NCBI GenBank assembly: GCA_008015325.1
Contig: SSFI01000070.1
Coordinates: 16,263 to 80,262, forward strand
Source of the DNA: Rheinheimera sp.
Lineage (GTDB): Bacteria; Pseudomonadota; Gammaproteobacteria; Enterobacterales; Alteromonadaceae
DNA length: 64,000 bases
Direction: 5' to 3'
Shown: positions 52,202 through 60,791 of the stretch, one piece after another
How positions within the stretch are numbered: position 1 is the stretch's first letter
Layout of the letters: each line of letters begins with the position of its first letter
Made by a program: the position numbers and the translations under genes
Notes under the pieces: model-generated
Databases searched by the model: none
Told to the model about the DNA's origin: nothing
Seen by the model: only the letters and a program-made list of their open reading frames with translations

Positions 52202-54742
52202 TTAATTATGCAAGGCACGCCGGATCAGACTCGCCGGCGTCGGTTGCAAAATCCCCCGCAGTAGCAAAGCACCCAATAATGTCAGCAACAATACGCCAGC
52301 TGCAGGCCCGATGCCCCACAGACTTTGGTGTAGATTAAATGGCAGCTGGAACATCCGCATCTGCACTATTGCCAGCAGTACTTCGGCCAGGATGGTGGCG
52401 AAGACTCCAGCCAATAATCCTAAAGCGGCAAACTCATACAATACAGCCTGGCGCAGAAAGCGGCCACGGGCGCCTAGCGTGCGTAAGATGGCTAACTCTT
52501 GCTCGCGCTGTTCTACAGTCGCCTGCACCTGCGCCACCAGCACCAGCACTGCGGCCGCAAACACCAGGATCAGGATCAGCGTCAGCGCTAACGACACCTG
52601 ATCAATGATTGAAGTCACTTGCTGCAAAATCACCGCGACGGAGATCACTGACACAGTCGGGAACTGTTTAAGCAACCCCGTCAGAAGCGGTTGTTGCGTC
52701 TCTGGCAAATAAAATGCGGTGAGGTAAGTTGCCGGAAAATTTTCCATCAAGTCCGGGCTCAATAGCATAAAGAAGTTAGGCTGCAGGCTGTTCCAGTCCA
52801 CTTTGCGAAAACTGCTGACAGTGGCGTCAAATTGCTGACCGCCGATAGCAAAAGTCAGCTTATCACCGAGTTTCAGCTGCAGCCGCTCGGCCTGTTGCTG
52901 CTCGACCGACACTTGTGCCGGGCCATCAAACCAGTGACCCGCTGTGATTTGATTATTGGCCGGCAGTTCAGACAACCAACTCAGATTCAATTCTCGGCCA
53001 AAGCCTTGCCGGCGTGGCGACGTTTCTGCTGTGCTTTGTTGTGCGGTTCGCCCAGACGATTGCTGCTGTGACGCCTGCTCGCTGCGTTGCGCTGTGCCAT
53101 CATCTTGCTCAGGCTCAAGCAAAGTTTCACCATTCACAGCCAGCACCCGGCCGGAGATCATCGGATAGAAAGTCCCGGTAGTTAAACCAGCTTGCTGCAG
53201 CTGCTGCGCTATCTGGTCTTTTTCCGTCGCAGTCATATTGACCAGAAACTGGTTGGGCGCATTTTCCGGGACTTGCTGTTTCCACTGCTCCAGCAGCTCC
53301 GCGCGCAGGAAATAAAGCACCAGCGTTAAAAACAGTGCCAGGCTGAACGTCATGAGCTGGAAACTGTTTTGCCACAGGCGCCGGCGCAGGTTCGCCAGCG
53401 CCAGTTTTAATGCACTGCTTTGCCCCGCCGCCATCGGTTTTGCCACCCGCACCAGCACTGCGGCAAACCCAAGCAAACATAAACCAAAGCCGGAACAAGC
53501 GAGAAATAACATACCCGACAGCCAGATGTCGCCGCTGAATAACCACATTAAAGCCAGCACAGCGGCAGAGCCACTGACGAGCTGCCAATAATCGATCCGG
53601 CTGTCATTCTTCTGCTGACGCAGCACTTCGATGGCAGGAACCGCGGTCAAGCGCCAGACCGGCCGCAAGGAAAACAACAAGGAACAAATCAACGCTGTGG
53701 CAATGCCCAACCAGGCGGACTTGGCGCTAAACACCGCCTGATAACCTTCAAGCCACTGACCGAGAATGCCCTGCACGGCAAAGTTCGCCAGCAAACCCAG
53801 CAATAAACCGCTCAAACTGGCAAAGCCGGTCACCAATGCCAGATGACTGAAATAGATTTTCCGTGCCAGAGGCGCGGTCACGCCGAGTGCTTTAATCACA
53901 GCGACTGCCATCTGGTGGCGCTGACTGTAACGGTTTGCTGCGACCGCCGCTGCAGCAGCTGCCAGGACTATGCCCAGCAAACCGGCTAATAACAAAAAGC
54001 GTTCGGCCCGGTCCAGCGCACTGCCAACCGCACTTTGCCGGTCAAGTTGCTGCCAGCGGTCATTGGCGCTCATAAGCGGCTTGATATCGGTCTCGAGTTG
54101 TTTGAGCTTGGCTTCACTGCCGGCGAACAGATAACGGTAAGAAATGCGGCTGCCCGGTTGGATGACTTCAGTAGCCGCAACGTCAGACAGATGCATCATC
54201 ACTCTGGGCTGACCACCAAACAGATTGAGCGGCGCATCGGGCTCTTCCAGAATGATGCCGCCGACTTTGAGCTTGGCCGCGCCGACATCAAGCTCGTCCC
54301 CGACCCGCACCGCCAGAATTTGCGCCAACCGCGCTTCCAGATAAACGTTGCCTGGCGCGACAATCGCATTCTTGCCCGCCGCCGTATCGAGCAATAACTC
54401 CCCGCGCAGTGGATACTGCGCAGAAACTGCCTTCACGTTCACCAGCTGCATATTATCGCCGGCGAACAACATGGTATTAAACTGAATTTGCTGTGCCGTT
54501 TGTAGGCCGAGCTGCTCAGCCTGCTGCAGAATTCCCGGCTGAAACGGCGAACTCGAGCGCAACACTTTGTCCGCTGCGGTGAAGTTACTGCTGCGCTGCA
54601 TCAGCGCACTGCGCACACTATCGGTAATACCACTGAGGCTGACCACTGTCAGCACGGCCAGCATCAGCGCAAAAGCGATGACCCACAACTCGCCGTTTTT
54701 TAATTCACGCCAGAACAGGCGCCAGGCCACTTTAGCCCACAT
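52202..54742 (-). CDS. ybbP: ABC transporter permease, YbbP-like
   Basis: An 846-residue FtsX/MacB-type permease with an N-terminal helix (VIAFALMLAVLTVVSLSGI), a large periplasmic domain, two clusters of helices near 260-450, a second periplasmic domain of about 200 residues and three final helices. This duplicated form is that of YbbP. Between about 560 and 580 is a Ser/Gln-rich insert that looks unstructured. It overlaps the ATPase gene ybbA by 11 bases; together with divergent tesA the cluster repeats the E. coli tesA-ybbAP order. Function in lipid or lipoprotein handling is unproven. Confidence 0.9.
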   Translation of the reverse strand: MWAKVAWRLFWRELKNGELWVIAFALMLAVLTVVSLSGITDSVRSALMQRSSNFTAADKVLRSSSPFQPGILQQAEQLGLQTAQQIQFNTMLFAGDNMQLVNVKAVSAQYPLRGELLLDTAAGKNAIVAPGNVYLEARLAQILAVRVGDELDVGAAKLKVGGIILEEPDAPLNLFGGQPRVMMHLSDVAATEVIQPGSRISYRYLFAGSEAKLKQLETDIKPLMSANDRWQQLDRQSAVGSALDRAERFLLLAGLLGIVLAAAAAAVAANRYSQRHQMAVAVIKALGVTAPLARKIYFSHLALVTGFASLSGLLLGLLANFAVQGILGQWLEGYQAVFSAKSAWLGIATALICSLLFSLRPVWRLTAVPAIEVLRQQKNDSRIDYWQLVSGSAAVLALMWLFSGDIWLSGMLFLACSGFGLCLLGFAAVLVRVAKPMAAGQSSALKLALANLRRRLWQNSFQLMTFSLALFLTLVLYFLRAELLEQWKQQVPENAPNQFLVNMTATEKDQIAQQLQQAGLTTGTFYPMISGRVLAVNGETLLEPEQDDGTAQRSEQASQQQSSGRTAQQSTAETSPRRQGFGRELNLSWLSELPANNQITAGHWFDGPAQVSVEQQQAERLQLKLGDKLTFAIGGQQFDATVSSFRKVDWNSLQPNFFMLLSPDLMENFPATYLTAFYLPETQQPLLTGLLKQFPTVSVISVAVILQQVTSIIDQVSLALTLILILVFAAAVLVLVAQVQATVEQREQELAILRTLGARGRFLRQAVLYEFAALGLLAGVFATILAEVLLAIVQMRMFQLPFNLHQSLWGIGPAAGVLLLTLLGALLLRGILQPTPASLIRRALHN

Positions 54743-55448
54743 GACTGCGTCCCTCCGCCATTGGTAAGGCTTCAGTGAGCCGGCCGGCGTCCATCAGAAA
54801 CTGGCGCTGACAGCGAGCCGCCAACTGCGGATTATGCGTCACCAGCACCAGTGTCGTGCCCTGACTGCGGTTCAGTTCAAACAACAAATCTTCGACCCGC
54901 CGCCCGGTAGCACTGTCGAGGTTAGCCGAAGGTTCATCGGCAAATAGAATGGCTGGCTGGGTAATAAAGGCCCGGGCTATAGCTACCCGTTGCTGCTCAC
55001 CGCCGGATAACTGCGCCGGGAAAAAATGCATGCGTTCGCTGAGCCCGACTAACTCCAGCAGTTGTTTGCCCCGAGCAGTGGCATCGCGCTGACCAGCCAG
55101 CTCTGCCGGCAAGGTGACGTTTTCCAGCGCCGATAATGCCGGCAATAATAGAAATGACTGGAAAACAAATCCAACATGCTGCGCCCTGAGTTCAGCGCGG
55201 GCATCGTCGCTTAACGCGTCAATCCGCCGCCCAGCCAGCACAACTTCACCGCTACTTGGTACATCCAACCCTGCCAACAACCCCAGCAAAGTAGACTTAC
55301 CTGAACCTGAAGCGCCGACGATGGCCACACTGTCACCGCGGTTGATTGTCAGATTGATATCCGTCAGGATATTCAGCGTATTACCCGGTAACGCGACTTG
55401 TTTACAAAGTTGGCGGGTCTGAATAAACAACTCAGGTGTAACTGACAT
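54732..55448 (-). CDS. ybbA: ABC transporter ATPase, YbbA-like
   Basis: A 238-residue ATPase of the LolD/MacB class: Walker A GASGSGKSTLLGLL (about 40-53), Q-loop FVFQSFLLLPALSALENV, signature QLSGGEQQRVAIARAF, Walker B ILFADEPSANLD and H-loop LVTHNP. It energises the YbbP permease encoded next, overlapping by 11 bases. Its ATG overlaps that of divergent tesA (bases CATG), so promoter elements must lie within the opposite gene. Confidence 0.93.
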   Translation of the reverse strand: MSVTPELFIQTRQLCKQVALPGNTLNILTDINLTINRGDSVAIVGASGSGKSTLLGLLAGLDVPSSGEVVLAGRRIDALSDDARAELRAQHVGFVFQSFLLLPALSALENVTLPAELAGQRDATARGKQLLELVGLSERMHFFPAQLSGGEQQRVAIARAFITQPAILFADEPSANLDSATGRRVEDLLFELNRSQGTTLVLVTHNPQLAARCQRQFLMDAGRLTEALPMAEGRSHVG

Positions 55449-56055
55449 GCGATTGTTCTTCCTATTTTTTGTACTGTTGATATCTGTTCAGCTGCCTGTT
55501 CACGCTGCCGCGACAAAAACCATACTTATTGTCGGCGACAGCCTGAGCGCAGGTTACGGCTTACCACAACAACAAAGCTGGCCGGTGTTATTACAGCAAC
55601 GTCTGATTGATAAAAAATCACCATGGCGCATTCAGAATGCCAGCATCAGCGGCGAAACCAGCGGCGGCGCGCTGGCCCGTTTACCTGCGCTGTTACAGCA
55701 ACATCAACCGGCAGCAGTACTGATTGAAATCGGCGGTAATGACGGCTTACGCGGCTTTCCGGTGCCACGCCTGCGGCAAAACCTGGAACAGCTGATCAAG
55801 CTCAGCCAAGCCGCCGGTGCAACGCCCGTTCTGATGCAAATACGCATTCCACCGAATTACGGACCACGTTACACCGAACAGTTTGTCGGCGTATATGCTG
55901 AAATCGCGCAACAGCATCAAATCAAACTCTGGCCATTTTTTATGGACAAGGTTGCCGTACAGCCAGAATTGATGCAAGCAGACGGCATTCATCCCAACGC
56001 CAAAGCTCAGAGTATTATCCGTGATTTGATGCTGCCGTATATCGAAGAAATGTAA
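55447..56055 (+). CDS. tesA: acyl-CoA thioesterase I / lysophospholipase L1
   Basis: A 202-residue SGNH hydrolase with a signal peptide (MRLFFLFFVLLISVQLPVHA). The nucleophile is in ILIVGDSLSAGYGL (GDSL), the oxyanion residues in SISGETSGG and IEIGGNDGLRG, and the catalytic Asp/His in MQADGIHPNAKAQ (DGIHPN). This is TesA, a periplasmic thioesterase, esterase and protease I. Length is near the E. coli protein (208). It diverges from ybbA with overlapping start codons. Confidence 0.96.
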   Translation: MRLFFLFFVLLISVQLPVHAAATKTILIVGDSLSAGYGLPQQQSWPVLLQQRLIDKKSPWRIQNASISGETSGGALARLPALLQQHQPAAVLIEIGGNDGLRGFPVPRLRQNLEQLIKLSQAAGATPVLMQIRIPPNYGPRYTEQFVGVYAEIAQQHQIKLWPFFMDKVAVQPELMQADGIHPNAKAQSIIRDLMLPYIEEM

Positions 56056-56211
56056 TGAGATATTGTCGGAATTGACAGAACCCTGACACTGTATCAGACC
56101 GATGCGGTGTCAGGGAGTTGAAATCCGGATGTCAGAAAAGATATCGAAAAAATGTGACCCATACTTTCAGTTCTGTGACTGCACTTTGGGAGAAAATTTG
56201 CTGGTTTGATT

Positions 56212-56287
<76 letters not shown>

Positions 56288-56312
56288 ATCGGCTGAACTG
56301 ACGTTCAAAAGA

Positions 56313-56388
56313 TGGCGTCCCTTAGGGGATTCGAACCCCTGTTACCGCCGTGAAAGGGCGGTGTCCTAGGCCTCTAGACGAAAGGGAC
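56313..56388 (-). tRNA. tRNA-Glu (TTC), copy 3 of 3
   Basis: A 76-nt cloverleaf beginning GTCCCTTTCGTCTAGAGG, anticodon TTC in CGCCCTTTCACGGCG, T-arm GGTTCGAATCC and encoded CCA. It is identical to the two copies upstream and separated from its neighbours by about 25 bases. Confidence 0.97.
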
Positions 56389-56414
56389 ATCTGGAAAATA
56401 ATTTTGACAATCTG

Positions 56415-56490
56415 TGGCGTCCCTTAGGGGATTCGAACCCCTGTTACCGCCGTGAAAGGGCGGTGTCCTAGGCCTCTAGACGAAAGGGAC
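56415..56490 (-). tRNA. tRNA-Glu (TTC), copy 2 of 3
   Basis: Identical in sequence to the other two tRNA-Glu genes of this array, with encoded CCA; 24-26 base spacers of unrelated sequence on both sides. Confidence 0.97.
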
Positions 56491-56514
56491 ACATTAGAAT
56501 GTCGCGTATATCAT

Positions 56515-56590
56515 TGGCGTCCCTTAGGGGATTCGAACCCCTGTTACCGCCGTGAAAGGGCGGTGTCCTAGGCCTCTAGACGAAAGGGAC
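56515..56590 (-). tRNA. tRNA-Glu (TTC), copy 1 of 3
   Basis: Second gene of the transcript, 12 bases after the first tRNA-Ala. Anticodon TTC, encoded CCA, same sequence as the next two copies. Confidence 0.97.
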
Positions 56591-56602
56591 ACATACAGAA
56601 TT

Positions 56603-56678
<76 letters not shown>

Positions 56679-56726
56679 ACATCAACAACGCAGGCCATAC
56701 AAGCTTTGCGTTACAGAACGAGGCGC

Positions 56727-56755
56727 ATTCTATGGGGCAGCCCATGGAGTGTCAA
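56727..56755 (-). promoter_or_regulatory. sigma-70 promoter of the tRNA operon
   Basis: On the minus strand TTGACA, 17 bases, TAGAAT, followed by the GC-rich discriminator GCGCCTCG. That discriminator is the usual mark of stringently controlled stable-RNA promoters. Confidence 0.85.
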
Positions 56756-56966
56756 CAATTTTTTCGGTGCTGAGATCTGATCGGGCAAAAATTAATCTTC
56801 GTGCGCAAAAACAACACAAAAATGGCCTAATTGTCGAAAAAACAATAAGCTAGCGAAGGCAATCTGGCAGGTTGAGCAAGCCGCTATACCCTGACAAATC
56901 ACGTTATGCTACCCTAGCCGCTTGTAAGCGCGTTTTGCCGGTTTTTAGCATTCAGGATCAGATGTT

Positions 56967-57287
56967 ATGTATGAAGCGTATTATGGATTGAAAGAGCGGC
57001 CTTTTCAGCTGACGCCGAATCCGCAATGTTTTTTTGCCAGTAAACTGCACAAACGCGCTTTAGCTTATCTGCAATATGGCTTGAGCCAGGGTGAAGGTTT
57101 TATTGTCATTACCGGCGACGTCGGTACCGGCAAAACCACCATCGCCAACCAGCTACTGGCTAAATTGGACCCACACCAGATTGTCGCCCGCCAAATTGTC
57201 ACCTCCAAACTGGAGCCAGATGACTTACTGCGAATGATCTGTTCGGTGTTCCAGCTGGTTTATCTTCCCCTTCACTTTTTAGCCTGA
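56967..57287 (+). pseudogene. truncated XrtA/PEP-CTERM-type secretion ATPase
   Basis: A 106-codon frame whose first 95 or so residues are the N-terminus of the ExeA-like ATPase of PEP-CTERM/exosortase loci: MYEAYYGLKERPFQLTPNPQ, FASKLHKRALAYLQYGLSQG, Walker A VITGDVGTGKTTIANQLL and TSKLEPDDLLRMICSVFQL. The family is usually about 300 or more residues, with Walker B and a C-terminal domain that are missing here. The last residues (VYLPLHFLA) do not resemble the family; they come from bases that also encode the end of the convergent patatin gene. So the gene was cut by a rearrangement near 57255-57265. It is probably non-functional. Confidence 0.82.
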
Positions 57288-57849
57288 AACAGACAACGGG
57301 CACATCGCGTCCTGACCAATTTTGATGCAACGCATCTTCCGCAAGAATCACACCATCGGCCATCACGTGATTCTCAAAGGTTTTGAACGAAAATAACAGT
57401 GGAATAGACATTGAATATCGCACTGCTTCCGACACTTTCATATGTGGGGTACGGGCTTTATTAAAAATGACCGGGCCACCGCCATTGATATCAGTGGCTA
57501 AGACGTGCAGATCCAGAACTAAATCACAAAAACGCGCGCCATCTAACTGGGCATCCATCCAGCGTTCGAAAGTATCACCACTGGACAAACCGCCGGTCCG
57601 AACCAGATTCATCAGGGAAAAGCCGCGAAATTGTTTAAAGTCAGTATGCAAGGCTAAGTCTTGCATTTGATCAAAAGTCTTACCGGCAGCCATCATAGCT
57701 GCCACAATGCTGCCGCCTGAAACCCCGACCAGACTGTGAAAGTGCAGACCCAATTCCTGCAAAGCCTTTAAAATTCCGACATAACAGGGCAATCGGGTTC
57801 CACCGCCAGAAAAAATTGGCACTATTTCATGCGATTGCAGTTGTGTCAT
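57199..57849 (-). CDS. patatin-like phospholipase, C-terminally truncated
   Basis: A 216-residue patatin-family protein with the glycine-rich oxyanion motif FSGGGTRLPCYVGILKAL, nucleophile GVSGGSIVAA (G-x-S-x-G) and the catalytic Asp in VMADGVILAED, so the catalytic pair is complete. After RDVPVVCFRLKSEGEDKP it runs into about 13 residues read from the opposite strand of the truncated ATPase gene, and ends. Family members are usually longer, so the C-terminus has probably been lost. The ATG at 57849 is preferred to a TTG at 57861. Lipase activity might survive; this needs testing. Confidence 0.78.
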   Translation of the reverse strand: MTQLQSHEIVPIFSGGGTRLPCYVGILKALQELGLHFHSLVGVSGGSIVAAMMAAGKTFDQMQDLALHTDFKQFRGFSLMNLVRTGGLSSGDTFERWMDAQLDGARFCDLVLDLHVLATDINGGGPVIFNKARTPHMKVSEAVRYSMSIPLLFSFKTFENHVMADGVILAEDALHQNWSGRDVPVVCFRLKSEGEDKPAGTPNRSFAVSHLAPVWR

Positions 57850-57896
57850 ACTTGCCACCAATACTTCATGTAACCAGCTTCGGACTATGAGTCAGT

Positions 57897-58742
57897 ATGT
57901 ACCAATTTGTTAAAGTTGCGAATTCGATTTTAGTCGGAAAAACAGTCACATTGGCTTCAATGAGTTGCGTTTGGCATTACCTGTGCGCACTGATCAGTAT
58001 GTTTTTTTGTCTTACGGCCACAGCGCAGACTCAACATGATTTACCCAAGCTGGTACAACAGCTCAAACCTTCAGTCGTTGCGGTCGCTGTCTATAACCCC
58101 ACCGCTTCACCGCGCCTGAAATTGTTGGGATCCGGTTTTGTGATTAGCCCCGGTGACCGGGTCGTAACAAATCATCATGTGGTAGCAGCAACTTTAGATT
58201 CCGTTAAAAACGAAACTTATGTCGTTTTGTCAGGACACGGACAACAACCCAAAGTCCATCAGATTTTGTCAACAGATTCCGCAAAGCAGCATGATCTCGC
58301 AGTCCTGAAAATCGACGCCAAATTGCCAGCGGTAAAATTAGCAGCCGATGACTATGTGGCTGAAGGGACAGAGCTCGCATTTACCGGCTATCCGATCACC
58401 GGAGTCCTGGGTTTGTATCCTGCGACTCATAGTGCTTTATTAAGCGCCGTAACGCCAATAGCGATCCCTGTCGACAACAGTCAGGTCATCTCCGCCGCTA
58501 CACTTAAACAATTACGCAATCCATTCTTAATTTACCAATTAGATGGGACCGCATACCCGGGTAACAGTGGCAGCATGTTGTACCGCCGCGACACGGGAGA
58601 AGTCGTTGGCATTATTAATATGGTGTTAGTCAAAAGTAGTCGCGAAGCAGTTCTCAGCGACCCCAGCGGCATTTCTTACGCAATTCCTGTCAAACACTTA
58701 CATCAGCTTATTCAACAGACAGCAACCGGGGCGAAACCCTGA
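57897..58742 (+). CDS. exported trypsin-like serine protease (S1 family)
   Basis: A 281-residue protein with an N-terminal hydrophobic segment (LCALISMFFCLTATAQ, cleavage near TAQ). The catalytic triad is complete: His in VVTNHHVVAA, Asp in KQHDLAVLKI, Ser in YPGNSGSMLYR, in the HtrA-like form of the S1 fold. There is no PDZ domain, so it is not DegP. The start could be 57897 or the ATG at 57960. Its stop overlaps the prsK start (TGATG), so protease and kinase are cotranslated. A proteolytic step tied to envelope or exopolysaccharide signalling is possible, but only from this position. Confidence 0.82.
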   Translation: MYQFVKVANSILVGKTVTLASMSCVWHYLCALISMFFCLTATAQTQHDLPKLVQQLKPSVVAVAVYNPTASPRLKLLGSGFVISPGDRVVTNHHVVAATLDSVKNETYVVLSGHGQQPKVHQILSTDSAKQHDLAVLKIDAKLPAVKLAADDYVAEGTELAFTGYPITGVLGLYPATHSALLSAVTPIAIPVDNSQVISAATLKQLRNPFLIYQLDGTAYPGNSGSMLYRRDTGEVVGIINMVLVKSSREAVLSDPSGISYAIPVKHLHQLIQQTATGAKP

Positions 58743-60763
58743 TGGCTGATTACTCTCCCGGGCAGATTGGTTTTTTATTAGCAGCTATCGGCTATCTGTT
58801 GTTTTGGGCACTACAACTGACGGTCAAACAGCGGACAACGCAAAAATCGCTGCTTCTGGTTTACACATTGGTTTCAGTGTTGTGGGCCACACTAAATGGC
58901 CTGTACCCACAACTGGTGTTTGGTACCGGATTATCATTTGTTATTGAAACCTTGCATAAAGCATCACTAATACTTTTCCTGCTGTCTGCTTTGAGTAAAA
59001 CGGACTGCAGTCTATCAAGCTGGTTTCAGCTGCGAAAAATTCAGACAACTACTGCAATACTGGCGTGCTGGTTACTCATTGGCATTTTTATCCCTGTTGA
59101 ATCAGGTGTGCGCCTCCTCGGGAGTTTGTTATTAGTCATTATCGCGTTGGCTATGGTAGAAACGATTTATAGAAAATCTGGCCATCATAAATGGCAGTTT
59201 AAACCTATGGTCATTGCCATCGGCCTTTGCCTATTGCTGGATTTCTACTTACTCGCAGAGGCTGCATTACTAAACAAGATTAATTTACAAACCTGGCAAG
59301 CCCGCGGATTTGTACATCTGCTTATGCTGCCGTTTTTGATAATTGCAGTAAAAAGAATCAAGTCCTGGGGTATTAATGTTTACGTATCAAGAGATATTGT
59401 TTTTCAAAGTTCATTGGTACTTGCAGCCGGCATTTATCTTTGTCTGTTAGCGGTAGTCGGCTATTACCTGAGTTATATCGGTGGAAACTGGACCACCTTA
59501 TTGCAGGTGGTTTTTATCGTTGCCGGCACCGCTTTACTTGGCACTCTGGTTTTTTCTGATAGTTTGCGTCGTAGAGGTAAAGTGTTCATTGAGAAGCACT
59601 TTTTTGCCAATACTTTTGATTATCGCGAAAAATGGCTGGAGCTCACCAGAGAGCTGAAACAGATAGAGTTTTCCAGAGAAAACACCGCTCAAGTCTCGCT
59701 GGAAGCCTGGTGCCATGCGATAGGTTATAGCCACGGCTGCCTGGTTAGGGTGCAGCAAAAACAATTTCAGCTGATTGCCAGATGTGGCCAAATCAGTTTT
59801 GACGACAACGATCAATCAGTTTTAAGCCTGGTCAGTTCAGAGCTTTCAAATAAGCATTGGTTATTGGACTTCAGTGATGAATATGACCCGCTAGTACAAA
59901 GTATCACCATGCAGTTAGCTGCGAAAACCATTCACTTCAGTTTATTAATCCCAATTTTGAAAAACAATAATATCTGGGGTTACTGCCTTCTGGACGGTAA
60001 TACTAATGAAAAGTTAAAACTAAACTGGGAACTCAGGGATTACCTGAATGCTGTGACTGAGCAAATCGCCAGTTATCTGTTTATGGACGAAGCCAGTAAA
60101 GCCATATCTGAAAACGCGCAATTTGCGGCCTTTAGCCGAATGTCCGCTTTTGTAGTTCATGACCTGAAAAATGTAAAAGCACAAATCGACATGTTGCTCA
60201 AAAATGCTAAAAAACACCGGCATAACCAGGAGTTCGTCGACGATGCTTTTGCGACTATCGAAGCCATGCAAAGCCGGTTACAAAATATGCTGGCTCAGCT
60301 AACCAATAAACAAACTGGTCAGGAACATCTCAAAAAAACCGCTCTAGCGCCATTACTTGAGTCTCTGATCAGAGAACGGTGCAGCGGCACCCTGCCCACA
60401 CCGGTATTACTGGTCGAATCAGATTGTTTGCTCACAGTCGATGCGGAGCGATTTGGTAATGTACTGTACCATTTGATTGATAATGCCCAGCAGGCAACTG
60501 CAGAAGACGGGCGTGTTGAGGTCTCAGTGCACTGCAGCAAGCAGCAGCTTTGTATAAAAATAACAGACACGGGCTGTGGGATGACTGAAGAATTTATTCA
60601 GCAGCGTTTGTTTAAACCCTTTGATACCACAAAAGGCAATGCAGGCATGGGGATTGGCGCTTATGACGCGCTGACGTTTGTTCAGCAGCAGCAAGGACAG
60701 CTTCTGGTTGACAGTAAGGTTGACCAAGGGACTACCTTTACCATATTGCTTCCTTTACACTAA
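58742..60763 (+). CDS. prsK: PrsK-type sensor histidine kinase
   Basis: A 673-residue kinase of the XrtA/PEP-CTERM-associated PrsK family. The N-terminal half has about eight membrane helices (GFLLAAIGYLLFWALQL to VGYYLSYIG), followed by a GAF domain (about 310-440). The histidine is in SRMSAFVVHDLKNVKAQIDML (H-D-L-K-N), and the ATPase part has YHLIDNAQQATAED, ITDTGCGMTEEFI and GNAGMGIGAYDA. It pairs with PrsR encoded next. In family members the pair is thought to control exopolysaccharide and PEP-CTERM gene expression. The gene starts in the stop of the protease gene. Confidence 0.88.
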   Translation: MADYSPGQIGFLLAAIGYLLFWALQLTVKQRTTQKSLLLVYTLVSVLWATLNGLYPQLVFGTGLSFVIETLHKASLILFLLSALSKTDCSLSSWFQLRKIQTTTAILACWLLIGIFIPVESGVRLLGSLLLVIIALAMVETIYRKSGHHKWQFKPMVIAIGLCLLLDFYLLAEAALLNKINLQTWQARGFVHLLMLPFLIIAVKRIKSWGINVYVSRDIVFQSSLVLAAGIYLCLLAVVGYYLSYIGGNWTTLLQVVFIVAGTALLGTLVFSDSLRRRGKVFIEKHFFANTFDYREKWLELTRELKQIEFSRENTAQVSLEAWCHAIGYSHGCLVRVQQKQFQLIARCGQISFDDNDQSVLSLVSSELSNKHWLLDFSDEYDPLVQSITMQLAAKTIHFSLLIPILKNNNIWGYCLLDGNTNEKLKLNWELRDYLNAVTEQIASYLFMDEASKAISENAQFAAFSRMSAFVVHDLKNVKAQIDMLLKNAKKHRHNQEFVDDAFATIEAMQSRLQNMLAQLTNKQTGQEHLKKTALAPLLESLIRERCSGTLPTPVLLVESDCLLTVDAERFGNVLYHLIDNAQQATAEDGRVEVSVHCSKQQLCIKITDTGCGMTEEFIQQRLFKPFDTTKGNAGMGIGAYDALTFVQQQQGQLLVDSKVDQGTTFTILLPLH

Positions 60764-60791
60764 TCCACATTACTGACACATGGAATGTTGC

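Noticed and set aside
56081..56115. Inverted repeat CCCTGACAC / GTGTCAGGG after tesA
   Set aside because: The 17-base loop and lack of a T run make a terminator unlikely, and no known operator fits.
56870..56900. Possible sigma-54 promoter (TGGCAGGTTGAGCAAG) before the truncated ATPase
   Set aside because: Only 8 bases separate the GG and GC elements instead of the required 10, so it cannot be a proper -24/-12 site.
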